A stretch of DNA of 35,202 nucleotides, taken from positions 216,482 to 251,683 of the forward strand of contig NZ_JAIQYY010000014.1 in the NCBI RefSeq assembly GCF_020181035.1, given 5' to 3'. Made by a program: the position numbers and the translations under genes. The stretch is from Streptomyces sp. CoH27 (GTDB lineage Bacteria > Actinomycetota > Actinomycetes > Streptomycetales > Streptomycetaceae). The notes under the pieces were generated by a model. The model did no database searches, had not been told where the DNA came from, and saw only the letters and a program-made list of their open reading frames with translations. Numbering within the stretch: the stretch's first letter is position 1; each line of letters begins with the position of its first letter. Positions 7,417 to 14,995 of the stretch are shown here, piece by piece.

Positions 7417-8414
7417 TACGCCACCGCGTCGAACCCGGTGTCGCGTGCCAGCTTCTTCAGCTCCAGCAGTGCGTGCTTCTCGATCTGACGGATGCGCTCG
7501 CGGGTCAGCCCGTGCTCCTTGCCGACCTCGGTCAGGGTGCGCTCGCGGCCGTCCTCGATGCCGTACCGCATCTTGATGATGGAGGCCGTGCGCTGGTCCA
7601 GGCGGCCGATCAGGTCGTCCAGTTCCTCGCTGCGCAGCAGGCTCATGACGGACTGCTCGGGGCCGACCGCCGAGGTGTCCTCCAGCAGGTCGCCGAACTG
7701 GGTCTCGCCCTCGTCGTCCACCGACATGTTCAGCGACACCGGGTCGCGGGCCCAGTCGAGGACGTCGATGACGCGCTCCGGCGTCGCGCCCAGCTCCTTC
7801 GCGATCTCCGCGGGCTCCGGGTCGCGGCCGTTCTCGCGGTTGAACTCGCGCTGGACGCGGCGGATGCGGCCCAGCTCCTCCACGAGGTGGACGGGGAGCC
7901 GGATCGTGCGGGACTGGTCGGCGATGGAGCGGGTGATGGCCTGGCGGATCCACCAGGTGGCGTACGTCGAGAACTTGAAGCCCTTGCGGTAGTCGAACTT
8001 CTCGACCGCGCGCACCAGGCCGGCGTTGCCCTCCTGGATCAGGTCCAGCAGGGGCAGGCCGCTGCGGGGGTAGCGCCGGGCGACGGCGACGACCAGGCGG
8101 AGGTTGGAGCGGATGAAGACGTCCTTGGCCCGCTCACCGGCGGCTACGAGCGCCTCCAGCTCCTCGCGGCTGGCGTCCGTGGTGGACTCCTCCTCGCCGT
8201 CGAGAACCTGCCGCGCGAACACACCCGCCTCGATGGTCTGGGACAGCTCGACCTCCTTGGCCGCGTCGAGCAGCGGCGTGCGCGCGATCTCGTCGAGGTA
8301 CATCCCGACCAGGTCACGGTCGGCGATCTCGCCGGCGTGTGCGCGAACACTGCTTGCCGAGTCGGCCGTCTCGCCGGAGGCGGACTGACGACGGGCGACG
8401 GCACGGGTTGCCAT
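7416..8414 (-). CDS. hrdD: Group 2 RNA polymerase sigma factor HrdD
   Basis: This sigma-70 family factor is 332 aa from the ATG at 8414, which has GGGAG 6 nt upstream; a longer reading of 383 aa to 8567 lacks such support. Region 1.2 starts at DLVGMYLDEIARTPLL. Region 2 has the core-binding and -10 recognition helix (FSTYATWWIRQAITRSI). Region 4.2 contains the -35 helix (VGKEHGLTRERIRQIEKHAL). The N-terminus MATRAVARRQSA and the 332-aa length match my memory of S. coelicolor HrdD, rather than HrdB, which is longer, or HrdA/HrdC. It is non-essential in known species, and its promoter here is SigR-like, linking it to thiol-oxidative stress. Confidence 0.93.
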   Translation of the reverse strand: MATRAVARRQSASGETADSASSVRAHAGEIADRDLVGMYLDEIARTPLLDAAKEVELSQTIEAGVFARQVLDGEEESTTDASREELEALVAAGERAKDVFIRSNLRLVVAVARRYPRSGLPLLDLIQEGNAGLVRAVEKFDYRKGFKFSTYATWWIRQAITRSIADQSRTIRLPVHLVEELGRIRRVQREFNRENGRDPEPAEIAKELGATPERVIDVLDWARDPVSLNMSVDDEGETQFGDLLEDTSAVGPEQSVMSLLRSEELDDLIGRLDQRTASIIKMRYGIEDGRERTLTEVGKEHGLTRERIRQIEKHALLELKKLARDTGFDAVA

Positions 8415-8526
8415 GCGTGCTCCCTTGCGATGGTGGGCTGGCGGGTGGTCCTGGTGGACGCTCAGCACTCCGGGGACTGTGGCCTGTGGGGGAACTCTCC
8501 TCGGATGCCCTGCGTCCGATGGAAAC

Positions 8527-8553
8527 AACGACTGGAATCCGGACAGAATTCCC
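8527..8553 (-). promoter_or_regulatory. SigR-type promoter of hrdD
   Basis: On the minus strand GGGAAT (8548-8553) is followed after exactly 18 nt by GTT (8527-8529), matching the SigR consensus GGGAAT-N18-GTT. It lies about 110 nt before the hrdD ATG. hrdD is known to have a SigR-dependent promoter in S. coelicolor. The rest of the 8415-8822 gap shows no supported gene. Confidence 0.8.
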
Positions 8554-8822
8554 AACCCGCCCCTCAATTTTTCTGATCATGCAGTACCCTGTCCCGCCGC
8601 ACGGGGAGACAGGGGCCGCCGAAACGTACAGAGGCGCAGGTCAGGCCGCTTCTGAAGAGCATCGGACGCGTATCGGACGAGCGCCGGGCGAGCTCCGGAA
8701 GAGCGCCGCCTTTGACCGCTCTCCCCACCCGAAAGACGGCCCGCACTCGGCGATGGTTGCCACGCGACCGGAATCACAGCAAATACCAGGCCACCTCACA
8801 TCCCACCCTTACCGGGCAAAGC

Positions 8823-9629
8823 TCAGCCGAACTGCACCGACCGCTTCGCCATGCCCATCCAGAACCCGTCGATCACGGACTTCTGCGCGTCCAGCTCGCC
8901 GCCCGCCTCGGCCGCGCCCATGGTGACGAAGAGCGGGGCGAAGTGTTCGGTGCGCGGGTGGGCGTAGCGGCCGGCCGGGGCCTTGTCCAGGAAGTCGAGC
9001 AGGGCGTCCCAGTCTCGGGTCTCCAGGGCGCGCCGGCCCCAGTCGTCGAACTCGGAGGACCAGCTGGGCACGCCGCTGCCCGCGTACCGCAGGGCGGCGA
9101 GGTTGTGGGTGAAGAAGCCGGAACCGACGATCAGCACGCCCTCGTCGCGCAGCGGGGCGAGCTTGCGGCCGATGTCCATCAGGCGGACCGGATCGAGGGT
9201 GGGCATGGATATCTGCAGGACGGGGATGTCGGCGGCCGGGAACATCTCGACGAGGGGGACGTAGGCGCCGTGGTCCAGACCGCGGTCGGGGATGTCCTGG
9301 ACCGGGATGCCGGGGGCGCGCAGCAGCTTGCGCACGGATTCGGCGAGCTCGGGGGCGCCTGGGGCGGCGTACTGGACCTGGTAGTAGTGCTCGGGGAAAC
9401 CCCAGAAGTCGTAGACGAGCGGGACCGTCTGTACGGCGCCCAGGGCGAGCGGGGCCTCCTCCCAGTGCGCGGAGACCATGAGGATCGCCTTGGGGCGGGG
9501 CAGGCCGGCGGACCAGGCGGCGAGCTCGCCGGGCCAGATGGGGTCGTCGGCGAGGGGAGGGGCGCCGTGGCTGAGATAGAGGGTGGGCATACGCCCCTCC
9601 GAGGCGCGCTCCTGCGATACGGCGGACAT
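8823..9629 (-). CDS. LigB-type extradiol dioxygenase (4,5-DOPA dioxygenase family)
   Basis: This is a class III extradiol ring-cleavage dioxygenase of 268 aa, a non-haem Fe(II) or zinc-site protein. Conserved metal and catalytic His motifs are SHGAP (residues 20-24), SAHWE and DHGAYVPL, with a later GSGFFTHNLAAL stretch. Length and motifs fit the YgiD/DODA family, which cleaves DOPA or related catechols. The start at 9629 has GGGGAG 9 nt upstream; an internal ATG at 9590 with GGAGG closely upstream is an alternative. It is divergent from a marR gene across a 230-bp gap, so it is probably repressed by that MarR and induced by a phenolic compound. The true substrate is unknown. Confidence 0.87.
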   Translation of the reverse strand: MSAVSQERASEGRMPTLYLSHGAPPLADDPIWPGELAAWSAGLPRPKAILMVSAHWEEAPLALGAVQTVPLVYDFWGFPEHYYQVQYAAPGAPELAESVRKLLRAPGIPVQDIPDRGLDHGAYVPLVEMFPAADIPVLQISMPTLDPVRLMDIGRKLAPLRDEGVLIVGSGFFTHNLAALRYAGSGVPSWSSEFDDWGRRALETRDWDALLDFLDKAPAGRYAHPRTEHFAPLFVTMGAAEAGGELDAQKSVIDGFWMGMAKRSVQFG

Positions 9630-9668
9630 GACGGCGACTCCCCATCATCGAGACGGACGTTCAGAGAT

Positions 9669-9773
9669 GCAGATGCTTCGACTGCAGATGCACCGACTAC
9701 AGCTGCACCGGCTGCAGACGCTTCGACTGCAGACGCATCGGCTGCAGACGCTTCGGCTGCAGATGCTTCGAAG
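9669..9773. repeat. Seven 15-bp tandem repeats in the dioxygenase/marR divergent region
   Basis: Seven adjacent 15-bp units, from GCAGATGCTTCGACT at 9669 to GCAGATGCTTCGAAG ending at 9773, differ by one to four bases. Each carries one or two CTGCAG- or TGCA-like cores. They lie between the two divergent starts, immediately upstream of the marR promoter zone. Confidence 0.9.
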
Positions 9774-9784
9774 GAATGCTTTAA

Positions 9785-9830
9785 CTCTCAAGCTATCTGC
9801 TTCGAGAGCGTACGCCCGACTTGTTCAAGT
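9785..9830. promoter_or_regulatory. Candidate MarR operators
   Basis: Two dyads lie between the 15-bp repeats and marR. CTCTCAAGC (9785-9793) pairs with GCTTCGAGAG (9799-9808) with one bulge. ACTTG-TT-CAAGT is at 9819-9830. This short stretch is clearly richer in A+T than its surroundings, as expected for a promoter/operator. Confidence 0.45.
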
Positions 9831-9860
9831 TTCAAGGAGACAGCTCGTACAGTGGGAGCC

Positions 9861-10373
9861 ATGAACACGGCACCCGACTCCGCCGCCGCACGGCACCGCT
9901 GGCTCACCGACGAGGAACAGCGCGTCTGGCGTGCGTACCTGCACGCCACCACCCTGCTGGAGGATCACCTCGACCGGCAGCTCCAGCGTGACGCGGGCAT
10001 GCCGCACATCTACTACGGCCTGCTCGTCGGCCTCGCCGAGGCACCGCGCCGGCGGCTGCGGATGACCGAGCTGGCGATGAAGGCGAAGATCACCCGCTCC
10101 CGGCTGTCGCACGCGATCGCGCGGCTGGAGAAGAACGGATGGGTGCGCCGCGAGGACTGCCCCTCCGACAAGCGCGGCCAGTTCGCGGTGCTCACGGACG
10201 AGGGCCTGGAGGTGCTGCGGCGCACCGCGCCGGGCCATGTGGACGCCGTACGGCAGGCGCTGTTCGACCGGCTCACCCCGGAACAGCAGAAGACCCTCGG
10301 CGAGATCATGGAGATCGTCGCCGAGGGCCTTCAGCCCGATGAAGCGGGTGCGGACCTGCCCTGGCTCCGCTGA
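9861..10373 (+). CDS. MarR-family transcriptional regulator
   Basis: This MarR winged-helix repressor is 170 aa from the ATG at 9861, with AAGGAGACAG-type ribosome binding sequence about 20 nt upstream and GGGAG 5 nt upstream (GTGGGAGCC). The HTH is LRMTELAMKAKITRSRLSHA (about residues 67-86), and the wing carries RREDCPSDKRGQFAVLTDEG. The reading frame stays open upstream through the 15-bp repeats, but codon use and the good ribosome binding site support the shorter start. The divergent LigB dioxygenase is the likely target, which fits the usual role of MarR proteins in sensing phenolic compounds. Confidence 0.9.
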   Translation: MNTAPDSAAARHRWLTDEEQRVWRAYLHATTLLEDHLDRQLQRDAGMPHIYYGLLVGLAEAPRRRLRMTELAMKAKITRSRLSHAIARLEKNGWVRREDCPSDKRGQFAVLTDEGLEVLRRTAPGHVDAVRQALFDRLTPEQQKTLGEIMEIVAEGLQPDEAGADLPWLR

Positions 10374-10411
10374 ATCGCCGTACAGGCGCTAAATCACCGT
10401 ACGGGCGCTCA
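10374..10411. repeat. 19-bp tandem duplication between marR and MFS stops
   Basis: Two adjacent 19-bp units (10374-10392 and 10393-10411) of the form ATCRCCGTACRGGCGCTMA match at 16 of 19 positions. The array begins right after the marR stop and ends on the MFS stop codon. Confidence 0.75.
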
Positions 10412-11959
10412 GTGGGCCACCACCGGGACCTTGATCTCGTCCTCGGTGCCCTCGCCGGAGGCCACCGGGGTGACGCTCGGACGGCCGGCGTTGACGAAGG
10501 TGAAGGCGATCAGGGAGGCCAGGGCCAGGATGCCGACAGCGAGCCAGATCGCGGTGCTGTAGCCGTGCACCATGCCCTGGAGCTTCACCAGCTCCTGCTG
10601 CGGCTTGGCTGCAGCGCCGGCGATGTGGTCCTTGATGTACGACGTGGTCGCCGAGGAGGCGATGGTGTTCAGCAGGGCGGTGCCGATCGCGCCGCCCACC
10701 TGCTGCGAGGTGTTGACCATCGCAGAGGCGACACCGGCGTCCCGGGGCTGGACGCCCTGGGTGGCCAGGGACATCGCCGGCATGAACGCCGTACCCATGC
10801 CGAGGCCGAGCAGCACCATCGCCGGCAGCAGCTGGGTCAGGTACGAGGTGTCGGTCTTCAGCTGGGTCAGGATCAGCATGCCGAGCGCGGCGACCAGGAA
10901 GCCGGGGCCCATCAGGAAGCGGGCCGGGATCCGGGTCATCAGGCGGGTGCCGATCTGGGTGGAGCCGGTGATCATGCCGGCCACCATCGGCAGGAACGCG
11001 AAACCGGTCTTGACCGGCGAGTAGCCCTTCACGACCTGCAGGTAGTAGGTCAGGAAGAGGAACAGGCCGAACATGCCGATGATCGCGAGGCCGAGGGAGA
11101 GGTAGATGCCGCCGCGGTTGCGGTCGGTCACGACGCGCAGCGGCAGCAGCGGGGCCTTGACCCGGGACTCGACGACCACGAACGCGAGCAGCAGGACCGC
11201 GGACGCCACGAACATCGCGACGGTCACGGAGTCGCCCCAGCCGTCGGACTCGGCACGCGTGAAGCCGTACACGAGCGCGACCAGGCCGAGCGTGGACAGC
11301 AGGACGCCCGGGATGTCGAGCGGATTGCGGTTGCGGCCGCCCTCGGGCTCACGGATGACGAAGTAGGCACCGGCGGCGGCGACGACGGCGAACGGGACGT
11401 TCACGAAGAAGGTCCAGCGCCAGTTCAGGTACTCGGTGAGGAAGCCGCCGAGGATCAGGCCGACGGCACCGCCGCCGCCGGCGATGGCGCCGTAGATGCC
11501 GAACGCCTTGGCACGCTCCCTGGCGTCGGTGAACATCACCGCGAGCAGGGAGAGCGCGGCCGGGGCGAGCAGGGCACCGAAGACGCCCTGGAGGGCGCGG
11601 GCGCCGAACATCATCGGGCCGCTGGTGGCGGCGCCGCCCAGCGCGGAGGCGAGGGCGAAGCCGACGAGGCCGGTGACGAAGGCGCGCTTGCGGCCCCACT
11701 TGTCGGCGATACGGCCGCCGAAGAGCAGCAGGCTGCCGAAGGCGAGGGCGTAGGCCGTGACGACCCACTGCCGGTTGCCGTCGGATATGCCGAGGTCGGT
11801 CTGGGCGTGGGGCAGGGCGATGTTCACGATGGTGGCGTCGAGGACGACCATCAGCTGGGCGAGCGCGATGAAGACGAGCGCCTTCCAGCGGTTGGCGTCA
11901 CCACGCGGGTCAAGGACGCCGGAAGCCTTGCGGGCTGTTTCGGACAAGGGAGTACCCAC
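10409..11959 (-). CDS. MFS drug exporter, DHA2 family
   Basis: This 14-helix proton-driven exporter is 516 aa if translated from the GTG at 11959; an open frame to 12076 adds a non-conserved leader. Helix 1 has MVVLDATIVNIALPHAQ. The motif-A loop is GGRIADKWGRKRAFVTG. A DHA2-type WRWTFFVNVPFAVV stretch follows helix 5. The ribosome binding site at the GTG is weak, so the start is uncertain. It lies just downstream of a TetR gene on the same strand, and dyads in the intervening gap suggest that TetR represses it. The substrate is probably a toxic or self-made metabolite; this cannot be read from the sequence. Confidence 0.87.
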   Translation of the reverse strand: MGTPLSETARKASGVLDPRGDANRWKALVFIALAQLMVVLDATIVNIALPHAQTDLGISDGNRQWVVTAYALAFGSLLLFGGRIADKWGRKRAFVTGLVGFALASALGGAATSGPMMFGARALQGVFGALLAPAALSLLAVMFTDARERAKAFGIYGAIAGGGGAVGLILGGFLTEYLNWRWTFFVNVPFAVVAAAGAYFVIREPEGGRNRNPLDIPGVLLSTLGLVALVYGFTRAESDGWGDSVTVAMFVASAVLLLAFVVVESRVKAPLLPLRVVTDRNRGGIYLSLGLAIIGMFGLFLFLTYYLQVVKGYSPVKTGFAFLPMVAGMITGSTQIGTRLMTRIPARFLMGPGFLVAALGMLILTQLKTDTSYLTQLLPAMVLLGLGMGTAFMPAMSLATQGVQPRDAGVASAMVNTSQQVGGAIGTALLNTIASSATTSYIKDHIAGAAAKPQQELVKLQGMVHGYSTAIWLAVGILALASLIAFTFVNAGRPSVTPVASGEGTEDEIKVPVVAH

Positions 11960-12053
11960 TTCGGAACTTTCGTGACGGAAAAAGAGCGAAAAATCGGGAA
12001 GCTGAGGGGAAGCCGGGGGCGCGGCTCGTCGACGGTGACGGCCGGGGCGGAAC

Positions 12054-12089
12054 GGCACGGACAGGGCGGACGGCACGGACGGGGCGGAC
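12054..12089. repeat. 18-bp tandem duplication in the MFS leader region
   Basis: Two adjacent 18-bp units (GGCACGGACAGGGCGGAC and its near-copy) match at 17 of 18 positions. A 10-bp direct repeat, GTGGACTGAG, follows at 12101 and 12125. Confidence 0.75.
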
Positions 12090-12148
12090 GGGTTGTGCAG
12101 GTGGACTGAGACGCGTATGGAAGCGTGGACTGAGGCGGAGAGCCGAAC

Positions 12149-12186
12149 TGATCGGTCAGGGCGTGCGCTGATCGGTCTCGGTCAGG
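12149..12186. promoter_or_regulatory. Candidate TetR sites upstream of the MFS gene
   Basis: CTGATCGGTC occurs at 12149 and 12169, 20 bp (two helical turns) apart. The first copy is part of the dyad CTGA-TCGG-TCAG, and the second belongs to a wider CTGA...TCAG dyad that runs into the tetR 3' end. The placement fits repression of the downstream exporter. Confidence 0.4.
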
Positions 12187-12832
12187 CCTGGCGCAGCTCC
12201 TCCATGGTCACGGCCGTACCCGGCAGGGTGGAGCGGGCGGGTGCCCGCAGGCCGTCGAGGAACAGCTGGAGATGGCGGTGGACGAACCGGTCGCTGCGCA
12301 GGCAGTCCGTGCCGGCCGGGGGCCGGCTCAGCTGCGCCACGGCGATCATCACATCGCCGACGCCGACGTCCGGCCGGAGCTGCCCGGCCGCCTTGGCCCG
12401 GCCCATGACCTCCTCGACGAGCCGCTCCAGGCGCTCGCGGGAGGCCTCCAGGTCGGGATGGTGCCGGTCGAAGGTGCTGGCGACCATCGGGCACAACGCG
12501 CTGATCCGCTCGTCGGCGGAGGCGTGCACGAACCGCTCCAGCGCCGCGAAGGCGTCCCCGGTCTCGGCGAGGGCAACCTCGGCCGCCTCGGCCGTACGGT
12601 CCATGACGGAGCAGACGACCTCGCGGACGAGGGCCTCGCGGTCGGGGAAGTTGCGGTACACCGTGGCGTTGCCGACGCCGGCCCGGCGGGCGATCTCGTC
12701 CAGGGACACATGCGGGCCGTCCTCGACGAGCATCTCCCGGGCGGCGGCGACGATCCGCTCCCGGTTGCGCAGGGCGTCGGCCCGGGGCCGCGGGACCTTG
12801 CGCGATGCTACCGGGGTGGTCGCGGTCGGCAC
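12182..12832 (-). CDS. TetR-family regulator
   Basis: This is a TetR repressor of 216 aa. The HTH covers residues 22-68, with IVAAAREMLVEDGPHVSLDE followed by AGVGNATVYRNFPDREAL. The C-terminal half (VASTFDRHHPDLEASRERLERLVEEV and onwards) resembles the SbtR-like C-terminal domain of TetR proteins. The gene is upstream of, and co-directional with, the DHA2 exporter, with dyads on both sides of it. It probably controls itself and the exporter. The ligand is unknown. Confidence 0.87.
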   Translation of the reverse strand: MPTATTPVASRKVPRPRADALRNRERIVAAAREMLVEDGPHVSLDEIARRAGVGNATVYRNFPDREALVREVVCSVMDRTAEAAEVALAETGDAFAALERFVHASADERISALCPMVASTFDRHHPDLEASRERLERLVEEVMGRAKAAGQLRPDVGVGDVMIAVAQLSRPPAGTDCLRSDRFVHRHLQLFLDGLRAPARSTLPGTAVTMEELRQA

Positions 12833-12915
12833 GGCGTACTCCTCACAAGCGATGGGCCCGGCGATCCCGACGGCAGCCGGGACTCGGGGCGGTGATCACG
12901 ATCCGGGGAAGCAGT

Positions 12916-12948
12916 CCCCGTTTCGCTCGGACACAGGGCTAAACGGGG
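12916..12948 (-). promoter_or_regulatory. Inverted repeat upstream of tetR
   Basis: Perfect 8-bp arms CCCCGTTT (12916-12923) and AAACGGGG (12941-12948) are separated by 17 bp, about 85 bp before the tetR ATG at 12832. A further GGGGA/TCCCC pair extends the symmetry outwards. This is a candidate autoregulatory operator. The remaining 12833-13162 gap shows no gene. Confidence 0.45.
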
Positions 12949-13162
12949 AGAGGGTCCCCGGTTATTTCCCGCCCACGAAAAGAATCACTGTGACCTGGGC
13001 CACACCGGGATCCATCCATCTCCGGTCAGGATTCACCCCCGTGCGGACCGGCTTTCCCACGATCGGTCTCCTCCAGCGCGCGCCCCTCGCTCCCGTCGAC
13101 ACAGGGTGAGCGCAAGGGTGCAGCCGGAGAACGGCGGCTGCCGTGGAGCGAGAGGTCCATGC

Positions 13163-14890
13163 ATGCAGCCGCAGCCACCCCGCCGCCGCATACGCCTCTC
13201 TCACGAGCGCGTGTCCGACGAGCGCCAGAAGTACTTCTGCCCCGGACGCGCCGCCGACGGGGGCCGTGGCGGCGAGGGCCGCGCAGATGGGGGGCGCGGC
13301 GGCGAGGGCCGTGCAGATGGGGGTCATACCGGCGAGGGCCGGACCGGCGGGGGCCTCATGGGCGGCGGGGGCCGCATGAGCGGCGGGGGCCGCATGGGCG
13401 GCGGGAGCCGTACTGGCAACGAGGGCCGTACAGACGACAACCCGCCGGGCAGGGGACGAGGGGACGGCCACACGGGGCGAGGGGACGACCACACGGGCCG
13501 AGGGAACGGCCACGCGGGCCGAGGGAACGGCCAGGCACACCACGGGGACCACGGGGACGACCACGCAAGGCGAGGAAACGGAACCACACACCACGGGAAC
13601 GGCGACCCGGGCCGGGGAAACGGCCGCGCGCGCCGGCGCATACGCCCGCGCCGGGTGGCCGCTCTCGCCGCGGTGACTGCGCTGACCCTCGCGGTCAGCA
13701 CCTCGGCCGGGACCGGGCATCTGCCGGCGCCCACCACCGCCGGGCCCATCGGTCTGGCCCGCTCCACCGCCCTCGCGCCCTGCATGATCCACGGCGGTCC
13801 CGACGTGCAGATGACCGAGGGCGTCCCCACTCCGCAGGGCTACGCCCGCTCCACGGGCACGGTGCACGCCCTGACCCTGATGGTCGACTTCTCCGACGCG
13901 CCGGGCCAGGGCAGCGCGATGGACCGCTTCCACGAGTTCTTCCCGCAGACCCAGGAGTGGTTCCGCAAGGCGTCGTACGGCCGCCTGGACTACCGGCCGG
14001 GGACACCGATCACGAGCTGGCTGCGGATGCCGAAACCCTTCCGGGCGTACGGCATAGAGCGCGGCGCACCCTTCGACCCCGGGTACCGGCAGCTGGTGCG
14101 GGACATCGTGGCCGCGGCCGACCCGCATGTGGACTTCCGCTCGTACGACATCCTCAACGTCCTGGTCAGCCCGAACGCCGGCCCGTCCGCGCTGGACACG
14201 GTGCTGTCGGTGACCTTCGCCGGCAACGGCGACGCCCCGGTCGCCGACGGCGTCCCCATCTCCAACGCGTCCTTCGTCTACTCCCGCCAGGACGACGGCT
14301 CCGGCTCGTACGCGCACACCGGCTACCGCGTCCTGCCGCACGAGAACGGCCACACCTTCGGCCTGCCCGACCTGTACACGCAGGAGGGCGGGGGCGCGGT
14401 CGGGCACTGGGACATCATGAGCGAGGACTGGGGGGCCGGCAACGATCTGCTCGGCTGGCACAAGTGGAAACTGGGCTGGCTGGACGGCTCCCAGGTGGGC
14501 TGCGCGACGGCTCCGGGCAGCGCCGATTACCTGCTGACGCCGCTGCACACGACGGGGGGCGGGAAACTGGTGATCGTGCCGGTCGACGGCCACAGCGCGT
14601 ACGCGCTGGAGGTGCGAACCCCCGGCGGCAACGACGAGGCGATCTGCCACCCGGGCGTCCTTGTCTACAAGGTCGACGCGACGGTCGACACCGGCCGTGG
14701 CCCGATCACGGTCTACGACGCCCACCCCAACAGCGGCGGCTGCACCCACAGCCCCAACGTCCAGGCAGAACTCTCCGACGCCCCCTTCTCCCCCGGCGAA
14801 ACCTTCAAGGACCCCGCGCACGGGATCAGCGTGCAGGTACTGGAGAAGGACGAGGAGGGGAACTACCGAGTGCGAGTCACTCGGGGCTAG
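13163..14890 (+). CDS. Secreted M6-type zinc metalloprotease with a long repetitive leader
   Basis: This is a metallopeptidase of 575 aa from the ATG at 13163, with AGAGG about 7 nt upstream; a GTG at 13106 would add 19 residues but has no ribosome binding site. The zinc site HENGHTFGLPDLY is at about residues 393-405 (HExxH plus a downstream Asp), followed by a Met-turn-like WDIMSEDW. This fits immune-inhibitor-A-like M6 enzymes. A signal-peptide-like segment, RRVAALAAVTALTLAVSTSA, lies unusually far in at about residues 163-182. It is preceded by roughly 150 Gly/Arg/Asp/His-rich low-complexity residues. The protein is probably exported. Whether the long leader is translated is uncertain. 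Confidence 0.82.
   Translation: MQPQPPRRRIRLSHERVSDERQKYFCPGRAADGGRGGEGRADGGRGGEGRADGGHTGEGRTGGGLMGGGGRMSGGGRMGGGSRTGNEGRTDDNPPGRGRGDGHTGRGDDHTGRGNGHAGRGNGQAHHGDHGDDHARRGNGTTHHGNGDPGRGNGRARRRIRPRRVAALAAVTALTLAVSTSAGTGHLPAPTTAGPIGLARSTALAPCMIHGGPDVQMTEGVPTPQGYARSTGTVHALTLMVDFSDAPGQGSAMDRFHEFFPQTQEWFRKASYGRLDYRPGTPITSWLRMPKPFRAYGIERGAPFDPGYRQLVRDIVAAADPHVDFRSYDILNVLVSPNAGPSALDTVLSVTFAGNGDAPVADGVPISNASFVYSRQDDGSGSYAHTGYRVLPHENGHTFGLPDLYTQEGGGAVGHWDIMSEDWGAGNDLLGWHKWKLGWLDGSQVGCATAPGSADYLLTPLHTTGGGKLVIVPVDGHSAYALEVRTPGGNDEAICHPGVLVYKVDATVDTGRGPITVYDAHPNSGGCTHSPNVQAELSDAPFSPGETFKDPAHGISVQVLEKDEEGNYRVRVTRG
13181..13645 (+). repeat. 450-bp in-frame low-complexity insertion flanked by 16-bp direct repeats
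   Basis: CGCCGSCGCATACGCC occurs at 13181 and again at 13631, exactly 450 bp apart. The interval holds 30-bp units (DGGRGGEGRA, three copies near 13256-13345), then GGGRM-type units, then GRGNGHA-type units. Deleting one repeat plus the interval would leave a short canonical signal peptide (MQPQPPRRRIRPRRVAALAA). Confidence 0.75.
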
Positions 14891-14995
14891 GAGCAGGAGG
14901 GGGGAGTCCGGCGGGCGGGGGTTGCGTCGGACGCGGCGAGCAGGAGGCGGGCACGGTTTACCGTAGGCGTGCCCGAATGCCGTACCGGAGAGCTG

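Noticed and set aside
8712..9860. N-terminal extension of marR through the 15-bp repeats and across the dioxygenase
   Set aside because: The extension is antisense to the dioxygenase, and the ATG at 9861 has its own GGGAG and matches the normal MarR length.
10412..12109. 565-codon plus-strand frame opposite the second MFS gene
   Set aside because: Antisense shadow of the transporter.
13256..13630. Gly-rich repeats as a CRISPR or minisatellite locus separate from the gene
   Set aside because: The units stay in frame with the protease and vary like coding repeats.
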